The notes: generated by a model not told the origin, from the sequence alone. Shown: positions 9,244 to 18,259, numbered from the stretch's first letter. The stretch: 64,000 bases of DNA from VGSZ01 sp044349155 (GCA_044349155.1 JBIKRQ010000003.1:1-64000), one strand, 5' to 3'. Made by a program: numbers and translations.

Positions 9244-10008
9244 TCACTGCACGAGGAAGGCAGAGACGTAGACGGCGGTGACGTGACCGGGGACGACGTT
9301 GTCGATCGCTTCGCGCAACCACGACTTCAGCCGGCCCAGGCCTTCAGCGCCGCGGAGTTCTTCGAAGGTGTGCGAGCTGAGGGTGGTGATCACCGCATCG
9401 CGCACGCGGGGCACGTTGTCTTCGAGCTGCTTGACCTCGTCGGCGCTTTCCATTTCGACGTCGATGGTCAAGCGCGCGTAGCGGTCGACCTCGGGATTGC
9501 GCAGGTGCACGACGATGTCTTCGAGGCGCGCGGTCTTCATGCCGCCACCATCAGAGGACGCAGCAGGAGCGGGGGCGCCGTGGCCGCCTTCGGCAGCAGG
9601 AGGTGCGCCATGACCACCTTCGGCAGGCGGAGCACCATGACCACCTTCGGCGGGCTTGGCTTCGCCGTGACCACCCTCGGCAGGCTTCGCTTCGCCGTGG
9701 CCACCCTCGGCGGGTTTCGCTTCGCCATGGCCGCCTTCGGCAGGTTTGGCCTCGCCGTGTTCGCCAGCTTTGGCCTCGCCATGTTCGCCAGCGGGACCGC
9801 CATCCGCTGGTGCTTCGCCATGTTCAGCAGCGGGGGCAGCGGGGGCACTGTTGCCGCGCAGCACGACGACCGCGCCAAGACCGGTGGTCGCCAGCAGATT
9901 CACGGCCGCCACAGCGAGCACGATCTTGTTGCTGAGCCCAGCGCCCTTGGCCTTCTTCTTGTCGTCGTCGTGCCCGTGGTCGGCGGGGGGTGGGGCGGGG
10001 TCGGACAT
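9244..10008 (-). CDS. fliL: FliL-type flagellar basal-body protein with tandem Gly-His-Glu linker
   Basis: A 254-residue single-pass membrane protein. ATG 10008 is chosen over an upstream GTG (10056) because GGAG lies 9 nt before it. It has a His/Asp/Lys-rich cytoplasmic tail, a transmembrane helix around residues 27-48, then an unusual periplasmic linker of repeated GHGEAKPAEG and GHGAPPAEG decapeptides. The C-terminal FliL domain (residues ~155-254) contains MKTARLEDIVVHLRNP and RDAVITTLSSHTFEELRGAEG. FliL associates with the stator and supports motor torque in other bacteria. It is the first gene of the fli operon here. Confidence 0.88.
   Translation of the reverse strand: MSDPAPPPADHGHDDDKKKAKGAGLSNKIVLAVAAVNLLATTGLGAVVVLRGNSAPAAPAAEHGEAPADGGPAGEHGEAKAGEHGEAKPAEGGHGEAKPAEGGHGEAKPAEGGHGEAKPAEGGHGAPPAEGGHGAPPAAEGGHGAPAPAASSDGGGMKTARLEDIVVHLRNPEVDRYARLTIDVEMESADEVKQLEDNVPRVRDAVITTLSSHTFEELRGAEGLGRLKSWLREAIDNVVPGHVTAVYVSAFLVQ
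9571..9790 (-). repeat. 30-bp tandem repeats within fliL
   Basis: About seven imperfect copies of a 30-bp unit encode the decapeptide GHGEAKPAEG and its variant GHGAPPAEGG between the membrane helix and the FliL domain. Neighbouring copies are nearly identical in DNA, so the copy number should change easily by slippage. Confidence 0.85.
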
Positions 10009-10167
10009 GTCGGTGCTCTCCGGAAGCCCTCGCGGGGCTTCCAGAGTCAACGGCACGTCGCTGGCAGACTGAACGTCAGATCTGCGTGCGACCGTCAGAA
10101 TGTCGGCGCATCGAGACGGGGACGTGTCGGTGACAGCACCCCGCCCGCCCCCAAAACCATTTGCCGC

Positions 10168-12291
10168 TCAGTACAGCGCGTAGTCCGCTGAGCCGTACAC
10201 GGCGGTGCAGACTGCGGTGTACCCCGCGATGCTGCCGCTTTTGCCCGCCACGGTGTCGTACAGGCCGTGCAGCACGGCACGTCGCTGTGGGGGGAGTGCA
10301 GACGCCGGCCGGGCCACCGCCACGCGCGTGATCGCCGAGATGGCGTCGTCGATCTGCGCTGACGTAGGTACGACACGCACATCGTCGACCATGGTGAGCC
10401 ACAGGCGCTGCTGCTGGTCTTTGCGGCGCTCGTGGTCGACCAGGGCGTCGCAGGTTTCGGCCGCGGCCTTGAACTGCACGAGGCTGTGACCGATGCCGGG
10501 GCGGAGGTCGCGGAACTCGATCTTGCGGTAGTCCATGCCGCCGACCTTGTCGTAGTGCACGTCGAAACCGTTTTCGGTGGCGAACCCCGCGAAGCCGCCG
10601 ATGCGCCAATCGACGTCGGTGGAGGCCCGCATCGCCTGCGCGTACTGCTCGCGCTTCATCAGCTTCGTGCTCTCCTTCGCGCGGTACTCGGGCGTGCGCA
10701 TGATCGCCTTGAGCAACGCTTTGAACTTCAAGCCATCGTGCTCGAACTGCTGCAGCAACTGCTGGCGGACCGCCGTTTCTGACGACGTGAACCGGTGCCC
10801 GAGCAGGTGCGTCCACGCCTGGTTCACCACGCAGTCGTGAAAGGTTTCTGACGCGGCCAACGCTTTGCCAAAACCATCGAGCCCATCGACCACCGCGCCG
10901 TCGAACACCGCCTGGTGTGGGATCGGCAACGGGCGCTCACCCGGCATGACCTCGTGGTAGCGGCCGTAGAAGTCCCAGCGATCGCGCACGCGGGCCACGG
11001 CGTCGAGCTGCAGGTGGCACGCGGCACACGCGCGGCCCTCGGTGACGTTCGCCGTCGGCATGAGGTCGGGACTGTCGCGATACAAGATGGCGATGGTGCC
11101 GCCGGCGTCTTTCGTGTCGTCGAGCAGATCGAAGTCGGGGGTGGTCTCGTGGCAGAAGAAGGCCTCGAGGGTGCGCTGCGCCCAGCGACGACCGTTGTAG
11201 TAAAAGTTGAACATCGCTGGCGAACTCAGCACGCCGCTGTGCTGTGGGCCGCGGTCGACCTTGTGCCAGGGCTTCTTCGCGTCGGCGTCGACGAGCTGGC
11301 GCTGCTGGCCCCACACGCGGCCGTAGGCGACCTCGAGGTTGCCGTCGAGCATGCTCCAGTCGGCGGTGATCACCTCGCTGTACGGCAGGTCTTCTTGCAC
11401 CACCGTCATCGCCAACCGCGCCATCTCTTCGTTCATCGCGTTGATGACCGGACGACGCGCCACATCGGTCCAGCAATGCACGAGGTTCGGGCCGCAACCG
11501 CAATGACCGCTCGCCTGCCCCGCTTCGGTATCGCAGCCGACCTTCTTGCCGTCGACGTCGACATCGATCGTGGATGCTGCAGTCTGTTTGCACACCTTCA
11601 CGGTGCTGCTGCGGTCCCACCACGGCGACACCTCGACGACGTTGCTGCCGTCGCAAGCACCCGCCTTGCGCTCGTCGACCAGGCGCTCGCTCGAGTACAC
11701 CGCCTGCCGCAGCGGACCGCGCACGTCGACGAGTTTGCTGAAGCTGATCTTCGGCCCAAAGATCCCCTCGCGCGGCCGCATGATGTCCATGTGGTAGCGA
11801 AAGAACGTCGTCGAGAACGCCTCGCTCGCCATGAACTCGTCGATGAACGCGTCGATCGACTTGCCCGCGGCGAGTGCGTCCTGCTCCGTCGTCGTCGGCG
11901 TGATGCCGCGCAGGTCGAGCGACACACGACGCAACAGATCGAAGTCGGGCAACGGCGTGAGCGTTTGTGGCGTCGGCGGAGGCAACGAGGCAATCGGCGT
12001 GTGACGCCAGCGAATCACCGGCGGCACCGACAGCTGCTCGAGCAACCAGCGGTCCACCGTCGACTCCACCAACTTCATCGTCTGCGGCGAACGGTCTGCC
12101 GGCAACGTCTCGGTGGCCTGGTAGTACTGGCCGAGCAACGTGCGCGGCCCACCACCCTCGACGGCGACGTGGCAGGTCTTACAGCGCTCACCCAACGCGC
12201 GCGCGAAACGCTTGTGGGCCGAGGCCGGCATCGACAACGTCGTCAGCAGCAGCAGGCCCAGCAAAACACGTACGCGCATGAGCAAAGACAT
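10168..12291 (-). CDS. Secreted DUF1549-type protein with two c-type haem motifs
   Basis: A protein of about 707 residues with a signal peptide (MRVRVLLGLLLLTTLSMPASA). A first haem site CKTCH follows soon after cleavage and a second, CAACH, lies near residue 430. Between them LLRRVSLDLRGITPT is the signature of the DUF1549 (PSCyt2) family, common in Planctomycetes and Myxococcota, where such proteins are periplasmic and of unknown redox role. A short Cys cluster near residues 255-275 is probably disulfide-bonded. Starts at 12297 (GTG), 12291 and 12279 are all possible; none has a clear Shine-Dalgarno site. It stands alone, divergent from the gene at 12406. Confidence 0.65.
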   Translation of the reverse strand: MSLLMRVRVLLGLLLLTTLSMPASAHKRFARALGERCKTCHVAVEGGGPRTLLGQYYQATETLPADRSPQTMKLVESTVDRWLLEQLSVPPVIRWRHTPIASLPPPTPQTLTPLPDFDLLRRVSLDLRGITPTTTEQDALAAGKSIDAFIDEFMASEAFSTTFFRYHMDIMRPREGIFGPKISFSKLVDVRGPLRQAVYSSERLVDERKAGACDGSNVVEVSPWWDRSSTVKVCKQTAASTIDVDVDGKKVGCDTEAGQASGHCGCGPNLVHCWTDVARRPVINAMNEEMARLAMTVVQEDLPYSEVITADWSMLDGNLEVAYGRVWGQQRQLVDADAKKPWHKVDRGPQHSGVLSSPAMFNFYYNGRRWAQRTLEAFFCHETTPDFDLLDDTKDAGGTIAILYRDSPDLMPTANVTEGRACAACHLQLDAVARVRDRWDFYGRYHEVMPGERPLPIPHQAVFDGAVVDGLDGFGKALAASETFHDCVVNQAWTHLLGHRFTSSETAVRQQLLQQFEHDGLKFKALLKAIMRTPEYRAKESTKLMKREQYAQAMRASTDVDWRIGGFAGFATENGFDVHYDKVGGMDYRKIEFRDLRPGIGHSLVQFKAAAETCDALVDHERRKDQQQRLWLTMVDDVRVVPTSAQIDDAISAITRVAVARPASALPPQRRAVLHGLYDTVAGKSGSIAGYTAVCTAVYGSADYALY

Positions 12292-12405
12292 AGCCACGGC
12301 AAGTCAACGCGTCGAACGACGTCGGCGCGGCAGGTTGTCCAACGGCGCGCCTTGAGCGCGCGACGCGTGCCTTCGCTACAGTGGCCGCGGACCCCGGGAG
12401 TACGC

Positions 12406-13212
12406 ATGCGTCACGTTGTTCTGCTGGTGATTTCGGGAGCGGCTGCGTGGTCGACGTGGTCCACGCCGTCGCACGCGTGCGATCCCACCGTCCCGGTGCT
12501 CGACACCGCGTTTCCGTTTGAGGGCTACACCGTGCCGCGCAACGCCACGTTGGGGGCGGTCAAAGTCGACGACACCATCTACGGCGAACTCGTTGGCGAC
12601 GACGGTGCGACGCGACGCGTGGCCTGGAGCGACGACGACGCGCGCTTCACCCCCGAGCTACCCGACGGTGTGTTGCCTGCAGGCCGGCAGGTGCTCACGC
12701 TGTTGAGCACCGAAGACGACAACGTCAGCCGCGACATCATCTTCGGCGTCGAAGACGCGATCGATACCGACGCCGCGGCGGTCGGCGTGTCGATCACGCG
12801 GCGCATCGGCGGCGACAGCGCGCTCGGCCAGGAGAATCCATGCGCGAGCACGCCGTGGCCCACCACGTTTGCCACGATCGCCATCGAGTCGGGCGGCGAC
12901 GACGCGGCCTTCATCCAGCTGCAGTCGGGGGAGCGCTTGCGCTTGTTTGATGGCGCGCTCGAAATCAGCGAAACGGATCGCGACCTCAGCGGCCTCGTCG
13001 TCGTCGACTTCGCCGGCAACGCCAGCACGCCCGAGGTGGTCGATGCGGGCAGCGGTGATGACGGCGGTGGCGGCTGCGGTTGTCGCAGCAACAGTGCCGC
13101 GTCGACGGCGGGGCTGGCGCTGTTGGCGGGGCTGTTGCGCGGGGCCCGTCGTCGTCGACGAGGCTCAGTGACCAAGGGGCCAGCTGGTGACGCCGTAGCC
13201 GAGCCAATCTGA
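12406..13212 (+). CDS. Secreted protein with MYXO-CTERM-like anchor
   Basis: A 268-residue protein starting at ATG 12406 with GGGAG 5 nt upstream. It has an N-terminal signal peptide ending near SHACDPT and a beta-rich, acidic mature part with two distant Cys. The end has the three-part sorting tail of myxobacterial surface proteins: a Gly-rich GGCGC motif, a hydrophobic stretch (GLALLAGLL) and an Arg run (RRRRR). In Myxococcus such tails are processed by a rhombosortase-like system for surface display. About 20 residues follow the Arg run, and the gene overlaps the convergent gene by 48 nt, so the true stop may differ or the tail extension is recent. Confidence 0.65.
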   Translation: MRHVVLLVISGAAAWSTWSTPSHACDPTVPVLDTAFPFEGYTVPRNATLGAVKVDDTIYGELVGDDGATRRVAWSDDDARFTPELPDGVLPAGRQVLTLLSTEDDNVSRDIIFGVEDAIDTDAAAVGVSITRRIGGDSALGQENPCASTPWPTTFATIAIESGGDDAAFIQLQSGERLRLFDGALEISETDRDLSGLVVVDFAGNASTPEVVDAGSGDDGGGGCGCRSNSAASTAGLALLAGLLRGARRRRRGSVTKGPAGDAVAEPI

Positions 13213-13863
13213 CGCGAGGTCCAGACCGACCAAAGCGCTGCCTGTTCCACTGAGCGATGAGTCGACGTACAGGCCGGCATCCGTTTCGGGCAAGACATCG
13301 TCGGTCTCAACGAACATCGCCGACGTCGTGCCGACGAGCGTATCAGCAGGCAAGCTCGCAAAGTCGATCGCGTCCAGCACGTCGAGGTCGATCGCGGCAT
13401 CAATCACGATGACGCCAGCGTAGGCGATGCGATCGTCGTCGAGGAACGCCGAGTCCGGCGGCGGCGGCCAGACGACATGGGCCCAGTCGACGGTAGCGAT
13501 CGCGTTTGGGTCGCCGCCGAGTGGAACTGTGTCGCGCACAAGCAGTGCGCTCTCGCCAGTGAGCTGGATCGTGCCGTCAACGGTCGGGAAGTCTCGGCCG
13601 TCGTTGAGGAACCACACCGGCCAGGCGCGCAGCAGGGGAGGATTGTCGTCGCCAAAGAGGACCGTGAAGGCGTCGTCACTGCCCGCAGCGACCCAGACAT
13701 CAAGCCCGTCTTGCAGGGCTGTTTCGCCTTCTCCTTCGCCTTCGCCTTCTCCTTCACCTTCACCTTCGATGGCGGGCAGCGCGGGCGGAATGACGTCGAC
13801 GTCGGGTGGGGCGCAAGCACTCAGAGCGCAGGCAGCAAGAGCAACGAGAGTGTGGGTGTGCAT
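13165..13863 (-). CDS. Lipoprotein with Gly-Glu repeat linker
   Basis: A 232-residue lipoprotein. The ATG at 13863 gives a signal ending in CALSAC (lipobox); the longer upstream reading is rejected. After the lipid-anchor Cys there is a spacer of about eight Glu-Gly dipeptides, a linker seen in many deltaproteobacterial surface lipoproteins. The remaining ~170 residues form an acidic domain with several Trp (PVWFLNDGRDFP, VDWAHVVWPPPPD) of no recognised family. The 3' end overlaps the convergent MYXO-CTERM gene by 48 nt. Confidence 0.65.
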   Translation of the reverse strand: MHTHTLVALAACALSACAPPDVDVIPPALPAIEGEGEGEGEGEGEGETALQDGLDVWVAAGSDDAFTVLFGDDNPPLLRAWPVWFLNDGRDFPTVDGTIQLTGESALLVRDTVPLGGDPNAIATVDWAHVVWPPPPDSAFLDDDRIAYAGVIVIDAAIDLDVLDAIDFASLPADTLVGTTSAMFVETDDVLPETDAGLYVDSSLSGTGSALVGLDLASDWLGYGVTSWPLGH

Positions 13864-13944
13864 CGTGTGGACCTCGATGCTTGTGGTGCGCGGCGTGTGC
13901 AGCCTCGTGCAACAGCGCGTGATGCCGAGCACAGGCGTAAGCGA

Positions 13945-14376
13945 TCAGCGCTTCGGCGCCTTCGGCACCTTCGGCGACAGACCCAGGGCGCTGCGGGCCA
14001 ACGCATCGGCGCGGCTGTTTCGTCGCCGCGTGACCAGCACAAACGACGACGTCACACCGGCCAGCGCGGCTTCGGCTTCGGCGATGGCTGCAGCCAATGC
14101 CGGCACATGTGTGGGCTCGCGCGCGTGTCGCAACAGCTGCACCACCACGTCGCTGTCGCTGTGTACGACGACCTCGCTGGCCCCCAATGCCACCGCGCGC
14201 CGTACCGCCTCGGCCACCGCAAGGGCTTCGGCCACGTTGTTGTCGCCGCGTTCGGGCCACAACACGCTGCCGGTGTGTTCGGTGCCATCCGGGGCGATGA
14301 CGACGACGCCAAGACCAAGCGGCCCGGGGTTCGGTGCCGCACTGCCATCGCACCACAACTGAAACGTGCCGCTCAT
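13945..14376 (-). CDS. rnhA: Ribonuclease HI
   Basis: A 143-residue RNase HI, which cleaves RNA in RNA-DNA hybrids. The ATG at 14376 gives the usual compact start (MSGTFQLWCDGSAAPNPGPLG). The catalytic set is visible: Asp in CDGSAAPNPG, Glu in NNVAEALAV, Asp in VHSDSDVVVQLL and the C-terminal Asp in RNSRADALA. There is no N-terminal hybrid-binding domain. Seven bases separate it from the upstream membrane-protein gene, so the two are probably cotranscribed with the IspD-like gene. Confidence 0.9.
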   Translation of the reverse strand: MSGTFQLWCDGSAAPNPGPLGLGVVVIAPDGTEHTGSVLWPERGDNNVAEALAVAEAVRRAVALGASEVVVHSDSDVVVQLLRHAREPTHVPALAAAIAEAEAALAGVTSSFVLVTRRRNSRADALARSALGLSPKVPKAPKR

Positions 14377-14383
14377 GACGACG

Positions 14384-15019
14384 TCAGCGCGGGCGCAGAC
14401 GACGCACGATGCCGCCGATCGAGAACACCACCACCGCCATCGAAGCAATCCATGCCACCAGATAGGTGGTCATCGCTCCGGGCTTCTCGTCGACGACGAT
14501 GGCGCGTGCTGTGGGCGACACCGACAAACCCATGCGCGTCTCGAACCACTGCCGCACAGCACCGAGCTCACTGTTGGCCGCAAACGACACGAGCCGCCCC
14601 GACACAGCGACGTCGGAGAACGGCAACAGGTCTTTGTGCGTTTGGCTGTCGAACTCGATGAACAACGGAGCGCCCACGACTTCGCGCACGGTGATGGGCC
14701 CAAAGCGCAACGAGCCGCTGCGCCACGCCGGAATCTCGGCCGCCTTGTTGCCGAGCACCACGCTGGCTTTCACCCACGTGCCGTCGGGCACTTTGGCGAG
14801 CACGTCGGGGCGGGCATCGGCGATGTCGAGGGGTGCAGCCTGCCGGCGAAAATGAAACGCGAGCTCGTCGATGGTGGGCACCAACACCCACGCCGAGGCG
14901 AGCACGGCGGCGACCGCCAACACGATGCGCACCGGATGCACACCACCGCTGCGCTGACCGCGAACGAATTCCTCGAGGTCGTCGTCGAGGGGATCGTCAG
15001 CAGGCGGCTCGGTGGTCAT
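14384..15019 (-). CDS. Two-helix membrane protein of unknown function
   Basis: A 211-residue protein with an acidic N-terminus, a transmembrane helix at about residues 30-50, a ~120-residue extracytoplasmic domain and a second helix near the C-terminus followed by RRLRPR. The outer domain has VKASVVLGNKAAEIPAWRSGSLRFGPI and AVSGRLVSF strands, suggestive of an OB or E3-ligase-like membrane fold, but I do not recognise a family. ATG 15019 is used; GTG 15022 is possible. It sits between the IspD-like gene (9 bp) and rnhA (7 bp). Confidence 0.6.
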   Translation of the reverse strand: MTTEPPADDPLDDDLEEFVRGQRSGGVHPVRIVLAVAAVLASAWVLVPTIDELAFHFRRQAAPLDIADARPDVLAKVPDGTWVKASVVLGNKAAEIPAWRSGSLRFGPITVREVVGAPLFIEFDSQTHKDLLPFSDVAVSGRLVSFAANSELGAVRQWFETRMGLSVSPTARAIVVDEKPGAMTTYLVAWIASMAVVVFSIGGIVRRLRPR

Positions 15020-15028
15020 CACAACGGC

Positions 15029-15784
15029 TCAGGCGTCGCTGCGCTTGGCTTCGCCGGCGTCGAGTGCGGTGTGCAGCGGATCGTCGGGCAGCAGGTCGCT
15101 CGGGTAGACGAAGGCGTAGTCGGCCGCACGACGAGAAAAGACCTCGAGGGCGCGGCTGACGTCGGCACCGTTGCGCAACAGGCGGTTGTCGTCGTCGCCA
15201 TCCACGAGCGTGACGCTGGCGCCGGCCTTGGCCACGGCTTCCACTTCGTCGTCGTCGATCTGCGTTTCAAGGGCCGACTTGAGCACCGCCACCTTGTAGG
15301 CAGCAGGGCCCTGCAGCACGCGCAGGTTGGGGCGCGAATCGAGCGGAATCAAGGTACCGCTCTCGTCGGCAGCGATGAGGTCGGCCGAGCTGACCGCAGC
15401 GATCGCCGCATCGCCCGCGCGCGCCGCTTTGACGACGGCATCGGCGAGACCCACCGGCGTGAGCACGCGCGCACCCTCTTGCACAACGACGAGGTCGACG
15501 TCGGCGGGCAGTGCCGACAACCCCGCGAGCAGCGCACTCTTGCGGTCGGGACCACCCGCCACCACGCGATCGATCTCGTCGAGGCCGAAGCGCTCGATCA
15601 CCTCGGCGCGCACGGTGTCGACGAGGTCGGCAGGCACCACCACCACACCCGTGACCGCTTCGTCGGTGGGCAAACCACCAGCGATGGCGCGGGCGAGCAG
15701 CGGCGCGCCCAGGAGTTGATCGAGCAGCGAGCGCGACGGCAAACCAGCGCCAACGTCGGCGGTGAGCACAATCAAACCCAACAT
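15029..15784 (-). CDS. ispD: IspD-family nucleotidyltransferase, divergent
   Basis: A 251-residue protein of the 2-C-methyl-D-erythritol 4-phosphate cytidylyltransferase family (CTP + MEP to CDP-ME, isoprenoid precursor pathway). Supporting features are the length, the position directly after the CdnL gene as in myxobacteria, GGPDRKSALLAGL (matching GGxxRxxSVxxGL) and the ATG at 15784 with AGGAG upstream. The catalytic Gly-rich loop is poor: VGAGLPSR replaces GxGxRM, and VVVQEGARVLTP replaces the usual HDAARP motif. It may be a reduced-activity or repurposed copy. Family call good, function uncertain. Confidence 0.6.
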   Translation of the reverse strand: MLGLIVLTADVGAGLPSRSLLDQLLGAPLLARAIAGGLPTDEAVTGVVVVPADLVDTVRAEVIERFGLDEIDRVVAGGPDRKSALLAGLSALPADVDLVVVQEGARVLTPVGLADAVVKAARAGDAAIAAVSSADLIAADESGTLIPLDSRPNLRVLQGPAAYKVAVLKSALETQIDDDEVEAVAKAGASVTLVDGDDDNRLLRNGADVSRALEVFSRRAADYAFVYPSDLLPDDPLHTALDAGEAKRSDA

Positions 15785-15856
15785 CACAGACTCCTCACAC
15801 GAAGCGGGCGGCGCAGATGACAACGACCGGAGGTCCGGTCGTCGTTCAGGCAAACG

Positions 15857-16345
15857 TCAGCACTTGAAGATGGTGCGGAACTCGGTCTCGACCTCTTCCT
15901 CAGACATCTGCTTCGCGATCGAAATCTCCTTCACGAGGAGCGACCGCGCCGTGTCGAGCATCTTGCGCTCGCCGAACGACAAATCCTTGTCGCCCTTGAG
16001 CAGGTAGAGGTCGCGCAGCACCTTGGCGACTTCGAAGACCGAGCCGGTCTTGATCTTCTCCATGTACTCGCGGTAGCGGCGATTCCACGTCGTGGACTCG
16101 ACAACTTTTTCCTTCTTGCGCAGGATCTTGAAGACCTCTTCGGCTTCGGCCGACGAGATGATCTCGCGCATGCCCACGGCCTTCACGTTCGAGGTCGGGA
16201 TCATGACCTTCATGCCGTTGTCGAGGATCTTCAGCACATAAAAGACCATCTCGTGACCGGAGATCTCTTTGCGCTCGATGGCGACCACCTCTGCCACGCC
16301 GTGCGCCGGGTACACAGCTTTGTCGCCAACCTTGAACGTATCCAT
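15857..16345 (-). CDS. cdnL: CarD/CdnL-family RNA polymerase-binding regulator
   Basis: A 162-residue protein, typical CdnL size. The N-terminal RNA-polymerase-interacting Tudor-like domain (residues 1-60) starts FKVGDKAVYPAHGVAEVVAIE, and the helical C-terminal domain contains STTWNRRYREYMEKIKTG and GERKMLDTARSLLVKE. CdnL binds the polymerase beta subunit and stabilises open complexes, mainly at rRNA promoters; it is essential in Myxococcus. There is no HMGA-like tail, so this is CdnL rather than the light-response CarD. It is divergent from the TolC-like gene, 51 bp apart. Confidence 0.92.
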   Translation of the reverse strand: MDTFKVGDKAVYPAHGVAEVVAIERKEISGHEMVFYVLKILDNGMKVMIPTSNVKAVGMREIISSAEAEEVFKILRKKEKVVESTTWNRRYREYMEKIKTGSVFEVAKVLRDLYLLKGDKDLSFGERKMLDTARSLLVKEISIAKQMSEEEVETEFRTIFKC

Positions 16346-16396
16346 GAAGCGCGCTCCTGACCGTCTGCGGCGTGGTGTCGACGGAGGGTGCAACGA

Positions 16397-18085
16397 ATGC
16401 TGCACCGTCGGGTGTTGACACCGTTGCCAATACGGGCGGGGCATACCATCTCTTTGACGGTGAAGCCATTGTTCAAACGCTTTGCGTCGTCGACCCGACC
16501 GGCCCTTGTCACCCTCGGCCTGTTGGGTGCGTGCACCAGCCTCGCCCAAAGTGCTGGGAGTGCGGGTTCGTTTTCGTCGTCGTCGTCGTCGTCACCGTCG
16601 TCTGCGAGTGGCTCAAGCACCCTTGCTGCGGGTGACGCCGCAAGCCTGCTGGCCCTGCCGCCCGCCACCGGCACGCCCGCGGTGCTCTCGCTGAAAGACG
16701 CCGTCGAACGCGCACTGCAAAGCGCCCCCGACAACCGCATCGCCGCGGAACGGGTGGCGCAGCAGTCGGCTGCCGTGCGTCGGGCGTGGGCGTTGCTGCT
16801 GCCGACGGCGTCGGTGGGGGCCAGCTACGCGCTCACCTGCACGGGTGGTCAAAACGGCGTCGACTGCGGCGACCGCACCACCAGCCTCGTGAGTCAAGAC
16901 ACCATCGACCAGCAGGCCCTGCTGTTCGACAGCCTGTCAGACATCATCGGTGTTGCTGCCGACGCGGCCACCAACCCCGACGACGCCGAGCAGTTTCGCG
17001 AGCAGCAGGCACAGCTGAAGTCGACGGCCAACGAGATCCGCAGCACCGACACCACCCCTGTCGTCGTTCAGCCCGCGAGCCAGTTGGCGGGGCAGCTTAC
17101 GGTGAGCGTGCCGCTCGTGAACCCACGCGCGTACCCCGCGTTGCTCAACGCCTACGACGGCGTGCAGGCCGCGAAGTCGACGCAGGATGTGGCGCGACAA
17201 ACCCTCGTGCTCGCCGTCGTTCGCACCTACCACGCCACCGTCACCGCCGAGCGCTTGCGGCAGGCCAGTGAGCGGCAGGTGGCCTGGACCACCCGTCAAC
17301 GCGACGCCGTCAGCGCTCGTGTGCAGGCCACCACGCAGCCCCTGTTGGCCCTGCAGCGGGCCGAGCTCGAGGTGCTGCGTGCGCGCCAAACCCTGAGCCA
17401 AACCACGGCGTCGGCCGACAACGCACTGGGTGCCCTGGCTGGTTTGTTGGGCACCACCGAACGCTTCACCGTGGTGGCCCCGCCCGTGGTGCCGCCCGTG
17501 GCCAACAGCGACGTCGATGCGCTGGTCGAGCAGGCCCTGGCGTCGCGCCCCGAAGTGCGCGCTCAACGCACGGCCCTGCAGGTCGCTGAACGCGGCACCC
17601 TCGATGCGTGGATGCAGTTCATGCCCACCGTGGGGCTGTCGGCCACCGCGCGCGCCACGTCGTTCACGCAGGGCTTTGTGCGCGATCCCGTCACCGGTGT
17701 GCTCACGCTGTCGGCGTCGTTGCCCCTGTACGACGGCGGTGTGCGCTACGCCGCCCTCGACGACGCTGCGTCACGCACGAGCGAGGAGCGTATTCGCCTG
17801 CGCCAGCTCGAAGACCGTGTTGCGGCCCAGGTGCGCGGCAACATTCGCGAAGTGCAGCTGCGCCAGGAGTCGTTGGCGTTGTCGCGGCAGGCGCTCGAGG
17901 TCGCTCAGCAGGCGCAGAACAATGCTCAGGCGTTGTTCGATGCTGGCGTCGGTACTGCGCTTGATGTGTCTGAGACGAATCTCGCGGTGTTTGTCGCTGA
18001 GAGTGATGCCCTGCGGGCTGAGCTGGAGGTTGCTCAGGCTTCTCTTGGGTTGCGGTGGGCTGTTGGGGAGTCGCTCGTCGACTGA
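16397..18085 (+). CDS. TolC-family outer-membrane efflux protein
   Basis: About 562 residues. The ATG at 16397 has GGAGGG 8 nt upstream; a GTG at 16460 would start nearer the signal peptide (ALVTLGLLGACTSLAQS). A Ser-rich spacer follows. The mature protein has the TolC duplicated helical pattern: LSLKDAVERALQSAPDNRIAAERV, a second block with DVDALVEQALASRPEVRAQRTALQVAERG, and near the end LFDAGVGTALDVSETNLAVFVAESDALRAELEVAQASLGLRWAVG. It would form the outer-membrane duct for efflux or type I secretion. No pump gene adjoins it; the efflux pump at 30-33 kb has its own TolC. Confidence 0.85.
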   Translation: MLHRRVLTPLPIRAGHTISLTVKPLFKRFASSTRPALVTLGLLGACTSLAQSAGSAGSFSSSSSSSPSSASGSSTLAAGDAASLLALPPATGTPAVLSLKDAVERALQSAPDNRIAAERVAQQSAAVRRAWALLLPTASVGASYALTCTGGQNGVDCGDRTTSLVSQDTIDQQALLFDSLSDIIGVAADAATNPDDAEQFREQQAQLKSTANEIRSTDTTPVVVQPASQLAGQLTVSVPLVNPRAYPALLNAYDGVQAAKSTQDVARQTLVLAVVRTYHATVTAERLRQASERQVAWTTRQRDAVSARVQATTQPLLALQRAELEVLRARQTLSQTTASADNALGALAGLLGTTERFTVVAPPVVPPVANSDVDALVEQALASRPEVRAQRTALQVAERGTLDAWMQFMPTVGLSATARATSFTQGFVRDPVTGVLTLSASLPLYDGGVRYAALDDAASRTSEERIRLRQLEDRVAAQVRGNIREVQLRQESLALSRQALEVAQQAQNNAQALFDAGVGTALDVSETNLAVFVAESDALRAELEVAQASLGLRWAVGESLVD

Positions 18086-18087
18086 CC

Positions 18088-18245
18088 TTCGCTTTCGCTT
18101 TTGCGTTTCGTTTTTGCGTTTTTGCGTTTCGCTTTCGCGTTTTCGCGTTTTCGCGTTTTCGCGTTTTGCGTTTTGCGGTTTGCGTTTGCGTTTGCGTTTT
18201 CGCTTGCGTTTTCGCGTTTCGCTTTTGCGTTTTCGCTTCTTCGGT
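18088..18245 (+). repeat. Low-complexity GCGTTT/TTTCGC tract
   Basis: About 158 bp made almost only of variants of GCGTTTT, TTTCGC and TTTGCG with no A on the top strand. It starts within a few bases of the TolC-like stop. The other strand would encode a Lys/Arg/Thr run with no protein character. The tract sits immediately beside the 70-bp repeat copy, as does a GAAGAC tract at 22144-22179 beside the second copy. Confidence 0.8.
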
Positions 18246-18259
18246 TGTGGCGCGAGGTC

